Assembly: GCA_031255375.1 (NCBI GenBank)
Contig: JAIRSP010000079.1
Location: 1-7,295, forward strand
DNA length: 7,295 nt
Direction of reading: 5' to 3'
Source: Endomicrobium sp.
GTDB lineage: Bacteria; Elusimicrobiota; Endomicrobiia; Endomicrobiales; Endomicrobiaceae
Shown here: positions 1 through 5,731 of the stretch, in pieces
Position numbering within the stretch: position 1 is the first letter of the stretch
Layout of the letters: every line of letters starts with the position of its first letter
The notes under the pieces: generated by a model
The model's database searches: none
What the model was told of the DNA's origin: nothing
What the model saw: the letters and a program-made list of their open reading frames with translations, nothing else
Translations under genes and position numbers: made by a program

Positions 1-470
1 ATTGCATAAAAACCATTAATTTCAATTAATGTTTTTTGAACAGCACTCAACAAATTATTTTCGTAATTTCTTTTTATAAGATGAGCAATTATTTCACTAT
101 CTGTTTCAGAATTGAATTGATATTGTTTGAAAAATTTGTCTTGTAATTCAACATAATTTTCTACTATGCCATTATGAACAATTGCTATACATTTTGCAAA
201 ATCAACATGTGGATGCGCGTTTTTTTCAGATGGCTTACCATGTGTTGCCCAACGAGTATGACCAATACCTATATTAGATATTAACAAATTTTTTGAAATA
301 TCAGATTTTAAATTACAAATTTTCCCAATTTTTTTTTTTATATATAACTCATCATTAATAATAGCACAAATACCAGAAGAATCATATCCTCTGTATTCAA
401 GTTTACTTAATCCATTTAATATTATGTCAACACTGTTTTTATTTCCTACATATCCAATAATACCACACAT
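1..470 (-). CDS. glmS: Glutamine-fructose-6-phosphate aminotransferase, N-terminal part (runs off left edge)
   Basis: GlmS makes glucosamine-6-phosphate from fructose-6-phosphate and glutamine, the first committed step to UDP-GlcNAc for peptidoglycan and LPS. The visible 156 residues are almost all of the class II glutamine amidotransferase domain; the two sugar-isomerase domains lie outside the window. The protein opens MCGIIGYVG, where Cys2 becomes the N-terminal nucleophile after Met removal. It continues with LEYRGYDSSG (24-33), GHTRWATHG (70-78, Arg73/Trp74 of the glutamine site), NAHPH (84-88), VHNGIVENY (98-106) and SETDSEIIAHL (121-131, Asp124). All are hallmarks of GlmS rather than PurF or AsnB. 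The ATG is fixed because Cys must be residue 2. It lies 23 bp after the pdxJ stop, so cotranscription is likely; the ribosome binding site is weak (GTGAG-like). An A11 run sits in the coding strand at codons 44-48. Identity is very secure; only completeness is unknown. Confidence 0.97.
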   Translation of the reverse strand, partial: MCGIIGYVGNKNSVDIILNGLSKLEYRGYDSSGICAIINDELYIKKKIGKICNLKSDISKNLLISNIGIGHTRWATHGKPSEKNAHPHVDFAKCIAIVHNGIVENYVELQDKFFKQYQFNSETDSEIIAHLIKRNYENNLLSAVQKTLIEINGFYA

Positions 471-493
471 GTTTTTTTCTCACAATTCATTTT

Positions 494-1222
494 TTAAAAA
501 ACAAGCTTTTTCATATTTTTCACAGCTGGCCCAAGTCCATCAAATACAGATTTTGCTATAATTGAAAAACCTATATTAAATTCGTTTATATAGGAAATTT
601 TGTTAAACTGCTTTATATTATCATAATCTAGCCCATGACCAGCATTTACTAAAAGACCATTCTTTGTTGCCTCATACGATATATCAGAAAATTTTTTCAG
701 TTCTTTTTTTAATTCGACACTATTTACACCTTTTTCTTTAAAACATTTAGCACATTGACCTGTATGCAATTCTATTACATCGACGTTTATATCGCAGCAG
801 GCAAGTATCTGTTCCATGTCAACATCAATAAATGCGCTAACAATAATTTTATTTTTTTTAAATTTTTCAACAATATCGACTAGTTCATTTTTTTTTGTTT
901 TAACATCAAGCCCTCCTTCAGTAGTAAGCTCTTGTCTTTTTTCTGGTACTATACATACAGAATCTGGTTTTACATCTAAAGCTATTTTAATTACTTCTTC
1001 ATTTACAGAAACTTCAAGATTTAATCTTTTACGAACATATTTTTTCAAATCATACACATCGCCATCTTGGATATGCCGTCTATCTTCTCTTAAATGAATT
1101 GTTATACTATCTGCTCCATTATTCTCACAAATTTTAGCAGCCTCAATTAGAGATGGAAAATTTTCTTTTCTTGCTTGTCTAATGGTAGCAATATGGTCTA
1201 TGTTAACTCCAAGTTTTGACAT
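494..1222 (-). CDS. pdxJ: Pyridoxine 5'-phosphate synthase
   Basis: PdxJ condenses 1-deoxyxylulose-5-phosphate with 3-amino-2-oxopropyl phosphate to pyridoxine 5'-phosphate, the last ring-forming step of the DXP-dependent vitamin B6 route in the cytoplasm. At 242 residues it matches the usual length of about 240. Visible hallmarks are GVNIDHIATIRQAR (5-18, His10), ITIHLREDRRHIQD (40-53, His43/Arg45/His50), LNLEVSVNEE (67-76, Glu70), VCIVPEKRQELTTEGGLDV (89-107), VIELHTGQCA (149-158, Glu151/His153), NAGHGLDYDN (193-202, His196) and FNIGFSIIAKSVFDGL (215-230). In the last motif the family normally has IGH, where the His and preceding Gly help hold a substrate phosphate; here residue 219 is Phe. 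An AGAGG ribosome binding site 6 nt upstream supports the ATG. It heads a short pair with glmS and follows a 259-bp gap after folP. B6 synthesis is the confident role; whether the His-to-Phe change lowers activity is unknown. Confidence 0.97.
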   Translation of the reverse strand: MSKLGVNIDHIATIRQARKENFPSLIEAAKICENNGADSITIHLREDRRHIQDGDVYDLKKYVRKRLNLEVSVNEEVIKIALDVKPDSVCIVPEKRQELTTEGGLDVKTKKNELVDIVEKFKKNKIIVSAFIDVDMEQILACCDINVDVIELHTGQCAKCFKEKGVNSVELKKELKKFSDISYEATKNGLLVNAGHGLDYDNIKQFNKISYINEFNIGFSIIAKSVFDGLGPAVKNMKKLVF

Positions 1223-1228
1223 TTTATA

Positions 1229-1233
1229 CCTCT
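1229..1233 (-). promoter_or_regulatory. Ribosome binding site of pdxJ
   Basis: On the minus strand the sequence reads AGAGG followed by 6 nt and then the pdxJ ATG. It is one of the few clear Shine-Dalgarno sites in the window and supports the chosen start. Confidence 0.6.
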
Positions 1234-1270
1234 ACTGATTTAATACAGCTACATGATGAAAAAAATCAAA

Positions 1271-1302
1271 ATTATAATTTCAAAAAAAAACAACATTTAC
1301 AA
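1271..1302 (-). promoter_or_regulatory. Possible promoter for pdxJ-glmS
   Basis: A perfect -10-like TATAAT lies on the minus strand at 1276-1271, followed about 50 nt later by the pdxJ ATG. The best -35-like hexamer, TTGTAA (1302-1297), is 20 bp away, longer than the usual 16-18 bp. In DNA this rich in A and T, TATAAT occurs often by chance, so the call rests mainly on position: it is the only long gap in the gene string. Confidence 0.22.
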
Positions 1303-1424
1303 TTTTCGTTAATTTATTTAAAAACAAACTTGATATCACGTTAAAAAAATACATGTTTTACTTATTACAATTTAACAAAATTATATCACTTCTAAATTAT
1401 TGTTTTAAAATATAAGCGTAAATA

Positions 1425-1444
1425 GTAATATTACATCATATGAT
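1425..1444. repeat. Two abutting 10-bp palindromes
   Basis: GTAATATTAC is immediately followed by ATCATATGAT, and each is its own reverse complement. They lie in the folP-pdxJ gap, about 40 bp after the folP stop. They could be a binding site for a dimeric regulator, but 10-bp palindromes arise by chance at this base composition, so no function is assigned. Confidence 0.35.
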
Positions 1445-1481
1445 TGAATTATATATAAATTATGTTAACAATTTTTACTAT

Positions 1482-2654
1482 TTATTTTTCTTTAAAAATT
1501 TTAATTATTTTTAAAGCATTTATCGTTTCTTTTACATCATGGACCCTCAAAATATCAGCGCCAGAAAGCGCAGTAAAAAAATTAGCAACAACAAATGAAG
1601 CTTTATCAGTACAATTTGTTATGGTTTTAACAAATTTTTTTCTAGATACAGCACCAACAACAACGCCGATATTTGAAAATATTTTAATATTTTTTATCAA
1701 TTCTATATTATGCTCTAAACTCTTTCCAAAACCAGGGCCTGGATCAACGGCAATAGATTCTTCCAAAATACCAAAATCGGTCGCATATTTTTTTCTTTTA
1801 ACAAGAAATTGATATATTTCATATATGCAGTTTTTATAATAAGGTGATATTTGCATATTTTTAGGTGTACCCCTCATATGCATAAGTATTAAACCAGCTT
1901 TAGTATCTGCTACGAGTCTTGCGAGTTTTTCTTTACCTTTTCTAAGCGCAAAAATATCATTTATTATGTCGGCGCCTTCATTAAGTACCGCTTTAGCGGT
2001 TTCGTATTTATAAGTATCAATTGAAATAGGAATACTAATAGATCTCTTTATTTTTTTTAATACAGGAATCAATCTTTTTATTTCAGTTTTTGCATTAATA
2101 CGATTAGAGCCAGGTCTTGAAGATTCTGCCCCAATATCTATCATTTTGGCTCCAAATTTTTCAAATTCAATCGCTCGCCTAAGGGCTTTGTCAGAATTAA
2201 AAAAACCATCACCAGAAAAAGAGCATGGGTCCATGTTTATGATGCCCATAACAACAGTATTTGATAAATCAATATATTTGTTACCATATTTAAAAATTTT
2301 TTTCTCGTTTAATGTTATATTGTTCAGCTTTAAGGCAATTTTTTTTAGTCCAAATGGTTGTAATTTAATTTTATCTATTAATTTTCTAATTTGATTTATA
2401 GTTGCAAGCAAAACTGTGTTTGATAATCCTCGCTTGAACTTACTAACATTTTCATTTACAACTGAGTCAGCGCCAACAGAAATAGCTTCTTGCTTTAAAA
2501 TATTAGCTGCTCTATTATCTATTTTTTCAATAGATATCAACTCAACAATACCTTTTTCGGCAAGCGATCTACATACATTAACATCGCAGCCAATATTGCC
2601 TACTAATTTTAAAACATCTTTAAAATTATTAACAGTTATTTTTTTTATAATCAT
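1482..2654 (-). CDS. folP: Dihydropteroate synthase with N-terminal extension domain
   Basis: FolP joins 6-hydroxymethyl-dihydropterin pyrophosphate to p-aminobenzoate, giving dihydropteroate for folate; it is the sulfonamide target. The TIM-barrel domain spans about 130-390. Visible motifs are MGIINMDPCSFSGDG (136-150, Asn140 for Mg/pyrophosphate), IDIGAESSRPGS (172-183), ISIDTYK (210-216, Asp213), INDIFAL (231-237, Asn232), LMHMRGTPKNMQ (257-268), DPGPGFGK (304-311, Asp304), SRKK (337-340, Lys339) and ILRVHDVKET (368-377, Arg370/His372). Residues 1-110 are an extra domain (NRAANILKQEAISVGAD and LQPFGLKKIALKL) that E. coli FolP (282 residues) lacks but longer folP proteins of several lineages carry. 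The family's NVTPDSFS loop reads NMDPCSFS, and the Thr of ESTRPG is Ser. The ATG has no clear ribosome binding site and lies 54 bp after folE. The assignment is secure; the role of the extra domain is not known to me. Confidence 0.95.
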   Translation of the reverse strand: MIIKKITVNNFKDVLKLVGNIGCDVNVCRSLAEKGIVELISIEKIDNRAANILKQEAISVGADSVVNENVSKFKRGLSNTVLLATINQIRKLIDKIKLQPFGLKKIALKLNNITLNEKKIFKYGNKYIDLSNTVVMGIINMDPCSFSGDGFFNSDKALRRAIEFEKFGAKMIDIGAESSRPGSNRINAKTEIKRLIPVLKKIKRSISIPISIDTYKYETAKAVLNEGADIINDIFALRKGKEKLARLVADTKAGLILMHMRGTPKNMQISPYYKNCIYEIYQFLVKRKKYATDFGILEESIAVDPGPGFGKSLEHNIELIKNIKIFSNIGVVVGAVSRKKFVKTITNCTDKASFVVANFFTALSGADILRVHDVKETINALKIIKIFKEK

Positions 2655-2708
2655 ATTATATCTATATTATACTTAAGTTCAATTTATTGAAAATAAAAAA
2701 TATATTTT

Positions 2709-3236
2709 TTATATTTTTAACAACAACAAAGCTTCAGAACAGATTTTTTTATTTTTCAAAAAAACACCACGTGAAAACGATGTAACAACTTTTGTTGTAT
2801 AAGATTTTTTAGTATTTACCATAGTCATACACAAGTGTTCTGCATTTACAATAACCATAGCACCAAGAGGTTTTATATATTGCATCATAGCATCTACAAT
2901 TTCTTTTGCAAATCTTTCCTGAAGTTGTAGTCTATTTGCAAAAATTTCAATAAATCTTACAATTTTTGATATACCAATTACTTTATTTTTATTTGGTACA
3001 TACGCAATGTCAACAAATCCAAAAAATGGAAGCAAATGATGTTCACATATTGAATAAAATGATATATTTTTAATTAAAATTATTCCGTTACAATTTTTTA
3101 CCGTATAACAAGTATGATTTATTTTCAGTGGATCAACATTGTTGCCAGATAAAACGTTTTTATAAAAATTAGCAACTCTTTCTGGTGTATGCTTTAAACC
3201 TTCTCTATTTAAATCTTCACCAAAAGACTCAAGCAA
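2709..3236 (-). CDS. folE: GTP cyclohydrolase I (5' end uncertain)
   Basis: FolE converts GTP to 7,8-dihydroneopterin triphosphate, opening folate synthesis (and queuosine where that pathway exists). Numbered from the TTG at 3236, the zinc ligands are Cys64 and His67 of CEHH and Cys136 of EHLCM. Also present are GEDLNREGLKHTPERVANFY (6-25), SKIVR (90-94), QLQERF (104-109) and the catalytic His134. Neighbours fit: folP follows after 54 bp, and hpt, upstream, feeds the GTP pool. Two oddities stand out. The frame stays open upstream to 3314 and encodes the missing first helix (NIEKAKKAVELLLESFGED), yet contains no ATG or GTG; an ATG at 3276 is one base out of frame. The loop after the zinc Cys reads MTMVNTKKS where the family has MTMRGVRK, so an Arg that binds the GTP triphosphate in E. 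coli (Arg185) is Val140. The family call is certain; start and activity are not. Confidence 0.92.
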   Translation of the reverse strand: MLESFGEDLNREGLKHTPERVANFYKNVLSGNNVDPLKINHTCYTVKNCNGIILIKNISFYSICEHHLLPFFGFVDIAYVPNKNKVIGISKIVRFIEIFANRLQLQERFAKEIVDAMMQYIKPLGAMVIVNAEHLCMTMVNTKKSYTTKVVTSFSRGVFLKNKKICSEALLLLKI

Positions 3237-3276
3237 AAGTTCAACTGCTTTTTTTGCTTTTTCTATATTAAAACAT
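3237..3276 (-). other. Probable missing N-terminal codons of folE, out of frame with the nearest ATG
   Basis: Codons immediately upstream of the TTG continue in the folE frame as NIEKAKKAVEL, which matches the first helix of GTP cyclohydrolase I. The nearest ATG (3276-3274) is followed by a run of four T and then reads Met-Phe-stop. With one T fewer it would read ATG TTT AAT ATA GAA and join the folE frame perfectly. The stretch therefore looks like the true 5' end of folE carrying a one-base insertion, or a gene starting at an unusual codon such as ATA (3266). No Shine-Dalgarno site helps to decide. Confidence 0.6.
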
Positions 3277-3335
3277 AATGTATTGTTCGTTTTACTTTTT
3301 ATTTTATGAACTCGCTATTACTAACTATTTTTTGA

Positions 3336-5198
3336 TTATGCTTTTTCTTTATTGACATTATTATTTAAATTGTTTTTAAGTAGTGGTTCCAGCTCATCTC
3401 CATTGACTATAACATCTATATCTTCACCACTTAACGTTTCTCTTTCTAGTAGATAGCTAACAATTTTGTTTAGAACAATAATATTTTCGCTAATAATTTT
3501 TAATGCAATATTTTTAGCAACGTCAATAATATTACTAATTTCTTCGTCTATAAGTTCAGAGATTTTTGATGAATATCTTGGGCCTCTAGAAATATCTCTT
3601 CCTAAGAATATTTCTTCATTTTGTTCATTTAAATATATTTGTCCTATTTTATCGCTCATTCCAAATTCTTTAACCATTTTTGTTGCTATATTTGTAGCCT
3701 TAGATATATCATCGCGCGCACCTGTTGTGATTTCCGAAAATACAAGTTTCTCTGCAACAAATCCACCTGTATATATTGCAAGTTTATCAGACAATTCAGA
3801 TTTTGATGACAAATATTTATCCTCTCTCGGCAATTGAAGTGTATATCCAAGTGCAACCCCACGTTGTATTATTGATATTTTATGAACAGGATCAGCTGTA
3901 GGTATAAATTTAGCAACAATAGCATGTCCAGCTTCATGATAAGCAATAATTTTTTTTTCTTTTTTTGATATTAAATGAGATCTTCTTTGAGGTCCGCCAA
4001 CAATAATTTTGTCTATTGCTTCTTCTATATTTTTCATATTTACAGTTTCTTGGTCATTTCTGGCGGCAAGTAATGTTGCTTCATTTATAAGGTTTGCAAG
4101 ATCTGCGCCGACAAGTCCAGGTGTTCTTCTTGCAATAATATTTAGATTTATATCACTACCTAATTTAACTTTCCTAGAATGAACATTAAGTATTTCTTCT
4201 CTCTCTTTAAGGTCAGGATTTGGAACTATTATTCGCCTGTCAAATCTCCCTGGCCTCAACAATGCTGGATCTAACACGTCAGGTCTATTAGTAGCAGCAA
4301 TCAAAATTACGCCTTCCTTTGTTTCAAAACCATCCATCTCAACAAGTAACTGATTTAATGTTTGCTCTCTTTCGTCGTGCCCTCCACCTATGCCAGCAAA
4401 TCTATGTCTACCAACTGCATCAATTTCATCTATAAATAACAAGCATGGTGCAGATTTTTTACCTTGATCAAATAAATCTCTGACCCTAGATGCCCCAACT
4501 CCTACAAACATTTCAACAAATTCTGAACCACTTGAAGAAAAAAACGGTACATCTGCTTCGCCAGAAACCGCCTTCGCAAGCAAGGTTTTTCCTGTGCCTG
4601 GTAATCCAAAGAGTAAAACACCCTTTGGAATCTTTCCTCCCAATCTTTTAAATTTTGATGGATTTTTTAAAAATTCTATTATTTCTTTAAGCTCTTCCTT
4701 AACTTCCCTACATCCAGCAACATCTTTAAATGTAATTTTTTTTGTAATACTACTTTTTCCAACTATTTTTGCCTTCATTTTCCCAAACGAAATAGCCTTT
4801 TTATTTCCACCGCTCATACCGCGTAATATCCAAAACCAAAACAAAAGTATAAGAATTATAGGTCCCCAATTTAACAATAGCGGTCCAATCCAATCATTTT
4901 TTGCGATTGCCGAGAATTCCCGTACATTATTATCTTCCATATCTTTTACAAGATTTGGATCTGACATCGGAATAGTTTTGAATTTTCTTAAAATTCCATT
5001 GTTATCAGTAAAATATCCTTTAATTAGTTCTGGACTAACGGAAACCTTTGATACATTCCCTGATTTTATATATTGCTTAAACTGAGAATATTCAAGTTCA
5101 AAATCTTGTGACCTTTGTTTAGCCGAATTAAATATAACAAATACCGTAATAAATAACATCACTAAAAAAAACAAAAACCATGGATTTTTTTTCTTCAT
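3336..5198 (-). CDS. ftsH: ATP-dependent zinc metalloprotease FtsH
   Basis: FtsH is a hexameric inner-membrane AAA+ protease that unfolds and degrades misassembled membrane proteins and some cytosolic regulators. The protein has 620 residues (E. coli 644). In order: membrane helix 1 (about 6-23), a periplasmic domain (24-103), membrane helix 2 (about 104-126), a linker, then the AAA module. This has Walker A GLPGTGKT (198-205), pore loop FVGVGA (231-236), Walker B LLFIDEID (253-260), [15 protein letters not shown] (277-291) and second region of homology [19 protein letters not shown] (302-320, with arginine fingers). The protease domain has the zinc motif HEAGH (421-425) and the third ligand Asp497 in ARDDISKAT. 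Walker A has Leu where Pro is common. The start is firm: AAGGAG lies 7 nt before the ATG. It is 1 nt after hpt, so translation is probably coupled. The acidic and Asn/Lys-rich C-terminal tail is unremarkable. Confidence 0.99.
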   Translation of the reverse strand: MKKKNPWFLFFLVMLFITVFVIFNSAKQRSQDFELEYSQFKQYIKSGNVSKVSVSPELIKGYFTDNNGILRKFKTIPMSDPNLVKDMEDNNVREFSAIAKNDWIGPLLLNWGPIILILLFWFWILRGMSGGNKKAISFGKMKAKIVGKSSITKKITFKDVAGCREVKEELKEIIEFLKNPSKFKRLGGKIPKGVLLFGLPGTGKTLLAKAVSGEADVPFFSSSGSEFVEMFVGVGASRVRDLFDQGKKSAPCLLFIDEIDAVGRHRFAGIGGGHDEREQTLNQLLVEMDGFETKEGVILIAATNRPDVLDPALLRPGRFDRRIIVPNPDLKEREEILNVHSRKVKLGSDINLNIIARRTPGLVGADLANLINEATLLAARNDQETVNMKNIEEAIDKIIVGGPQRRSHLISKKEKKIIAYHEAGHAIVAKFIPTADPVHKISIIQRGVALGYTLQLPREDKYLSSKSELSDKLAIYTGGFVAEKLVFSEITTGARDDISKATNIATKMVKEFGMSDKIGQIYLNEQNEEIFLGRDISRGPRYSSKISELIDEEISNIIDVAKNIALKIISENIIVLNKIVSYLLERETLSGEDIDVIVNGDELEPLLKNNLNNNVNKEKA

Positions 5199-5199
5199 T

Positions 5200-5727
5200 T
5201 TACAACTCCTTCAATTTACATATGTATGGCAAGCCTCTGAAAAATCCACAATAGTCTGAACCATACCCAACAATAAAATCGTTACACATATTTGCAGCCA
5301 TTTCCAAACAAATATAATCAACACGTACATTTTTTTTACTTTTACTTTGATGTTTTTTGTCAATCAGAACACACGTACTGATACTTTTTGGATTTTTTGA
5401 TATTATTATTTTAGTTGCAAAGTCTAATGTCACACCTGTTTCAATAACGTCATCAAACAACAGTACATCCTTTCCTGTAACATCCTCTTTAAGATTTAAA
5501 ACATCACACTTTTTATCTGAACCAATATCAGTGTATGGGTTTAATGAAATAAAATCCATTTTAAATTTTACATTCGTTAAATTTCGTATCATATCTGCGC
5601 AGAAAACAAAACTACCATTTAAAATTCCTATTATTAATACTTCTCTATCTTTATAGTCAGACGATATTTGATCTGCAACTTCAACGATTCTTTTCTTTAT
5701 CAATTTCTCAGAAAAAAGAAAATCCAT
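5200..5727 (-). CDS. hpt: Hypoxanthine/guanine phosphoribosyltransferase family protein, divergent
   Basis: The family transfers phosphoribose from PRPP to hypoxanthine or guanine, giving IMP or GMP. Numbered from the Met at 5727, visible elements are LIIGILNGSFVFCADMIR (31-48), the PRPP loop LFDDVIETGVTL (90-101), LIDK (121-124, purine-contacting Lys124) and FIVGYGSDY (151-159, Asp158) with GLPYI (165-169). The frame is open to an ATG at 5745, but that ATG overlaps a GAGGG ribosome binding site (5743-5739) sitting 11 nt before the Met at 5727, and the family N-terminus fits the later start. It lies 4 nt after tilS and 1 nt before ftsH. Several key positions differ: the EDIIDTG loop has Glu96 for the catalytic Asp, the SSY motif is NPY (63-65), and the purine-stacking Phe region (FEIPDEF) reads LEMAANMCNDF, about four residues longer with Leu141 in place of Phe. 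The family is secure; substrate specificity is less so. Confidence 0.9.
   Translation of the reverse strand: MDFLFSEKLIKKRIVEVADQISSDYKDREVLIIGILNGSFVFCADMIRNLTNVKFKMDFISLNPYTDIGSDKKCDVLNLKEDVTGKDVLLFDDVIETGVTLDFATKIIISKNPKSISTCVLIDKKHQSKSKKNVRVDYICLEMAANMCNDFIVGYGSDYCGFFRGLPYICKLKEL
5206..5211 (-). promoter_or_regulatory. Strong ribosome binding site of ftsH
   Basis: The minus strand reads AAGGAG, 7 nt before the ftsH ATG and inside the last codons of hpt. It is the best Shine-Dalgarno site in the window. It shows that this organism uses the canonical anti-Shine-Dalgarno, and so helps judge the weaker starts nearby. Confidence 0.8.
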
Positions 5728-5731
5728 ATGC

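Larger units (their letters stand above)
1223..1481. other. 259-bp AT-rich non-coding gap between folP and pdxJ
   Basis: No gene is supportable here on either strand, and no GC-rich hairpin followed by a T run marks a terminator for folP. The gap holds two abutting perfect 10-bp palindromes (GTAATATTAC at 1425-1434 and ATCATATGAT at 1435-1444), a 9-bp A run at 1282-1290 on the plus strand, and a TATAAT on the minus strand close to pdxJ. It is the longest non-coding stretch in the window. In related cluster layouts cdaA, ybbR and glmM lie between folP and pdxJ, so the gap may be the scar of lost genes, but no recognisable residue of them could be read. Confidence 0.6.

Noticed and set aside
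1368..1405. Imperfect inverted repeat (ACAATTTA ... TAAATTATTGT) as a terminator for folP
   Set aside because: The arms pair only with a bulge, contain almost no G or C, and no T run follows; too weak to call.
1462..1812. Plus-strand 116-codon open frame starting in the folP-pdxJ gap
   Set aside because: It lies mostly antisense to the conserved 3' end of folP, lacks a ribosome binding site, and its low-complexity hydrophobic product is typical of a frame opposite an AT-rich gene.
2655..2708. TATAAT-like hexamers just before folP as a promoter
   Set aside because: They sit only a few bases before the ATG with no acceptable -35; they are expected by chance in this composition.
3466..3837. 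Plus-strand 123-codon open frame
   Set aside because: It is antisense to the conserved protease domain of ftsH and is Ser/Ile-rich, a pattern arising from the opposite strand.
4594..5085. Plus-strand 163-codon open frame
   Set aside because: It is antisense to the FtsH membrane and Walker A region, whose motifs are unambiguous; no family resemblance could be seen.
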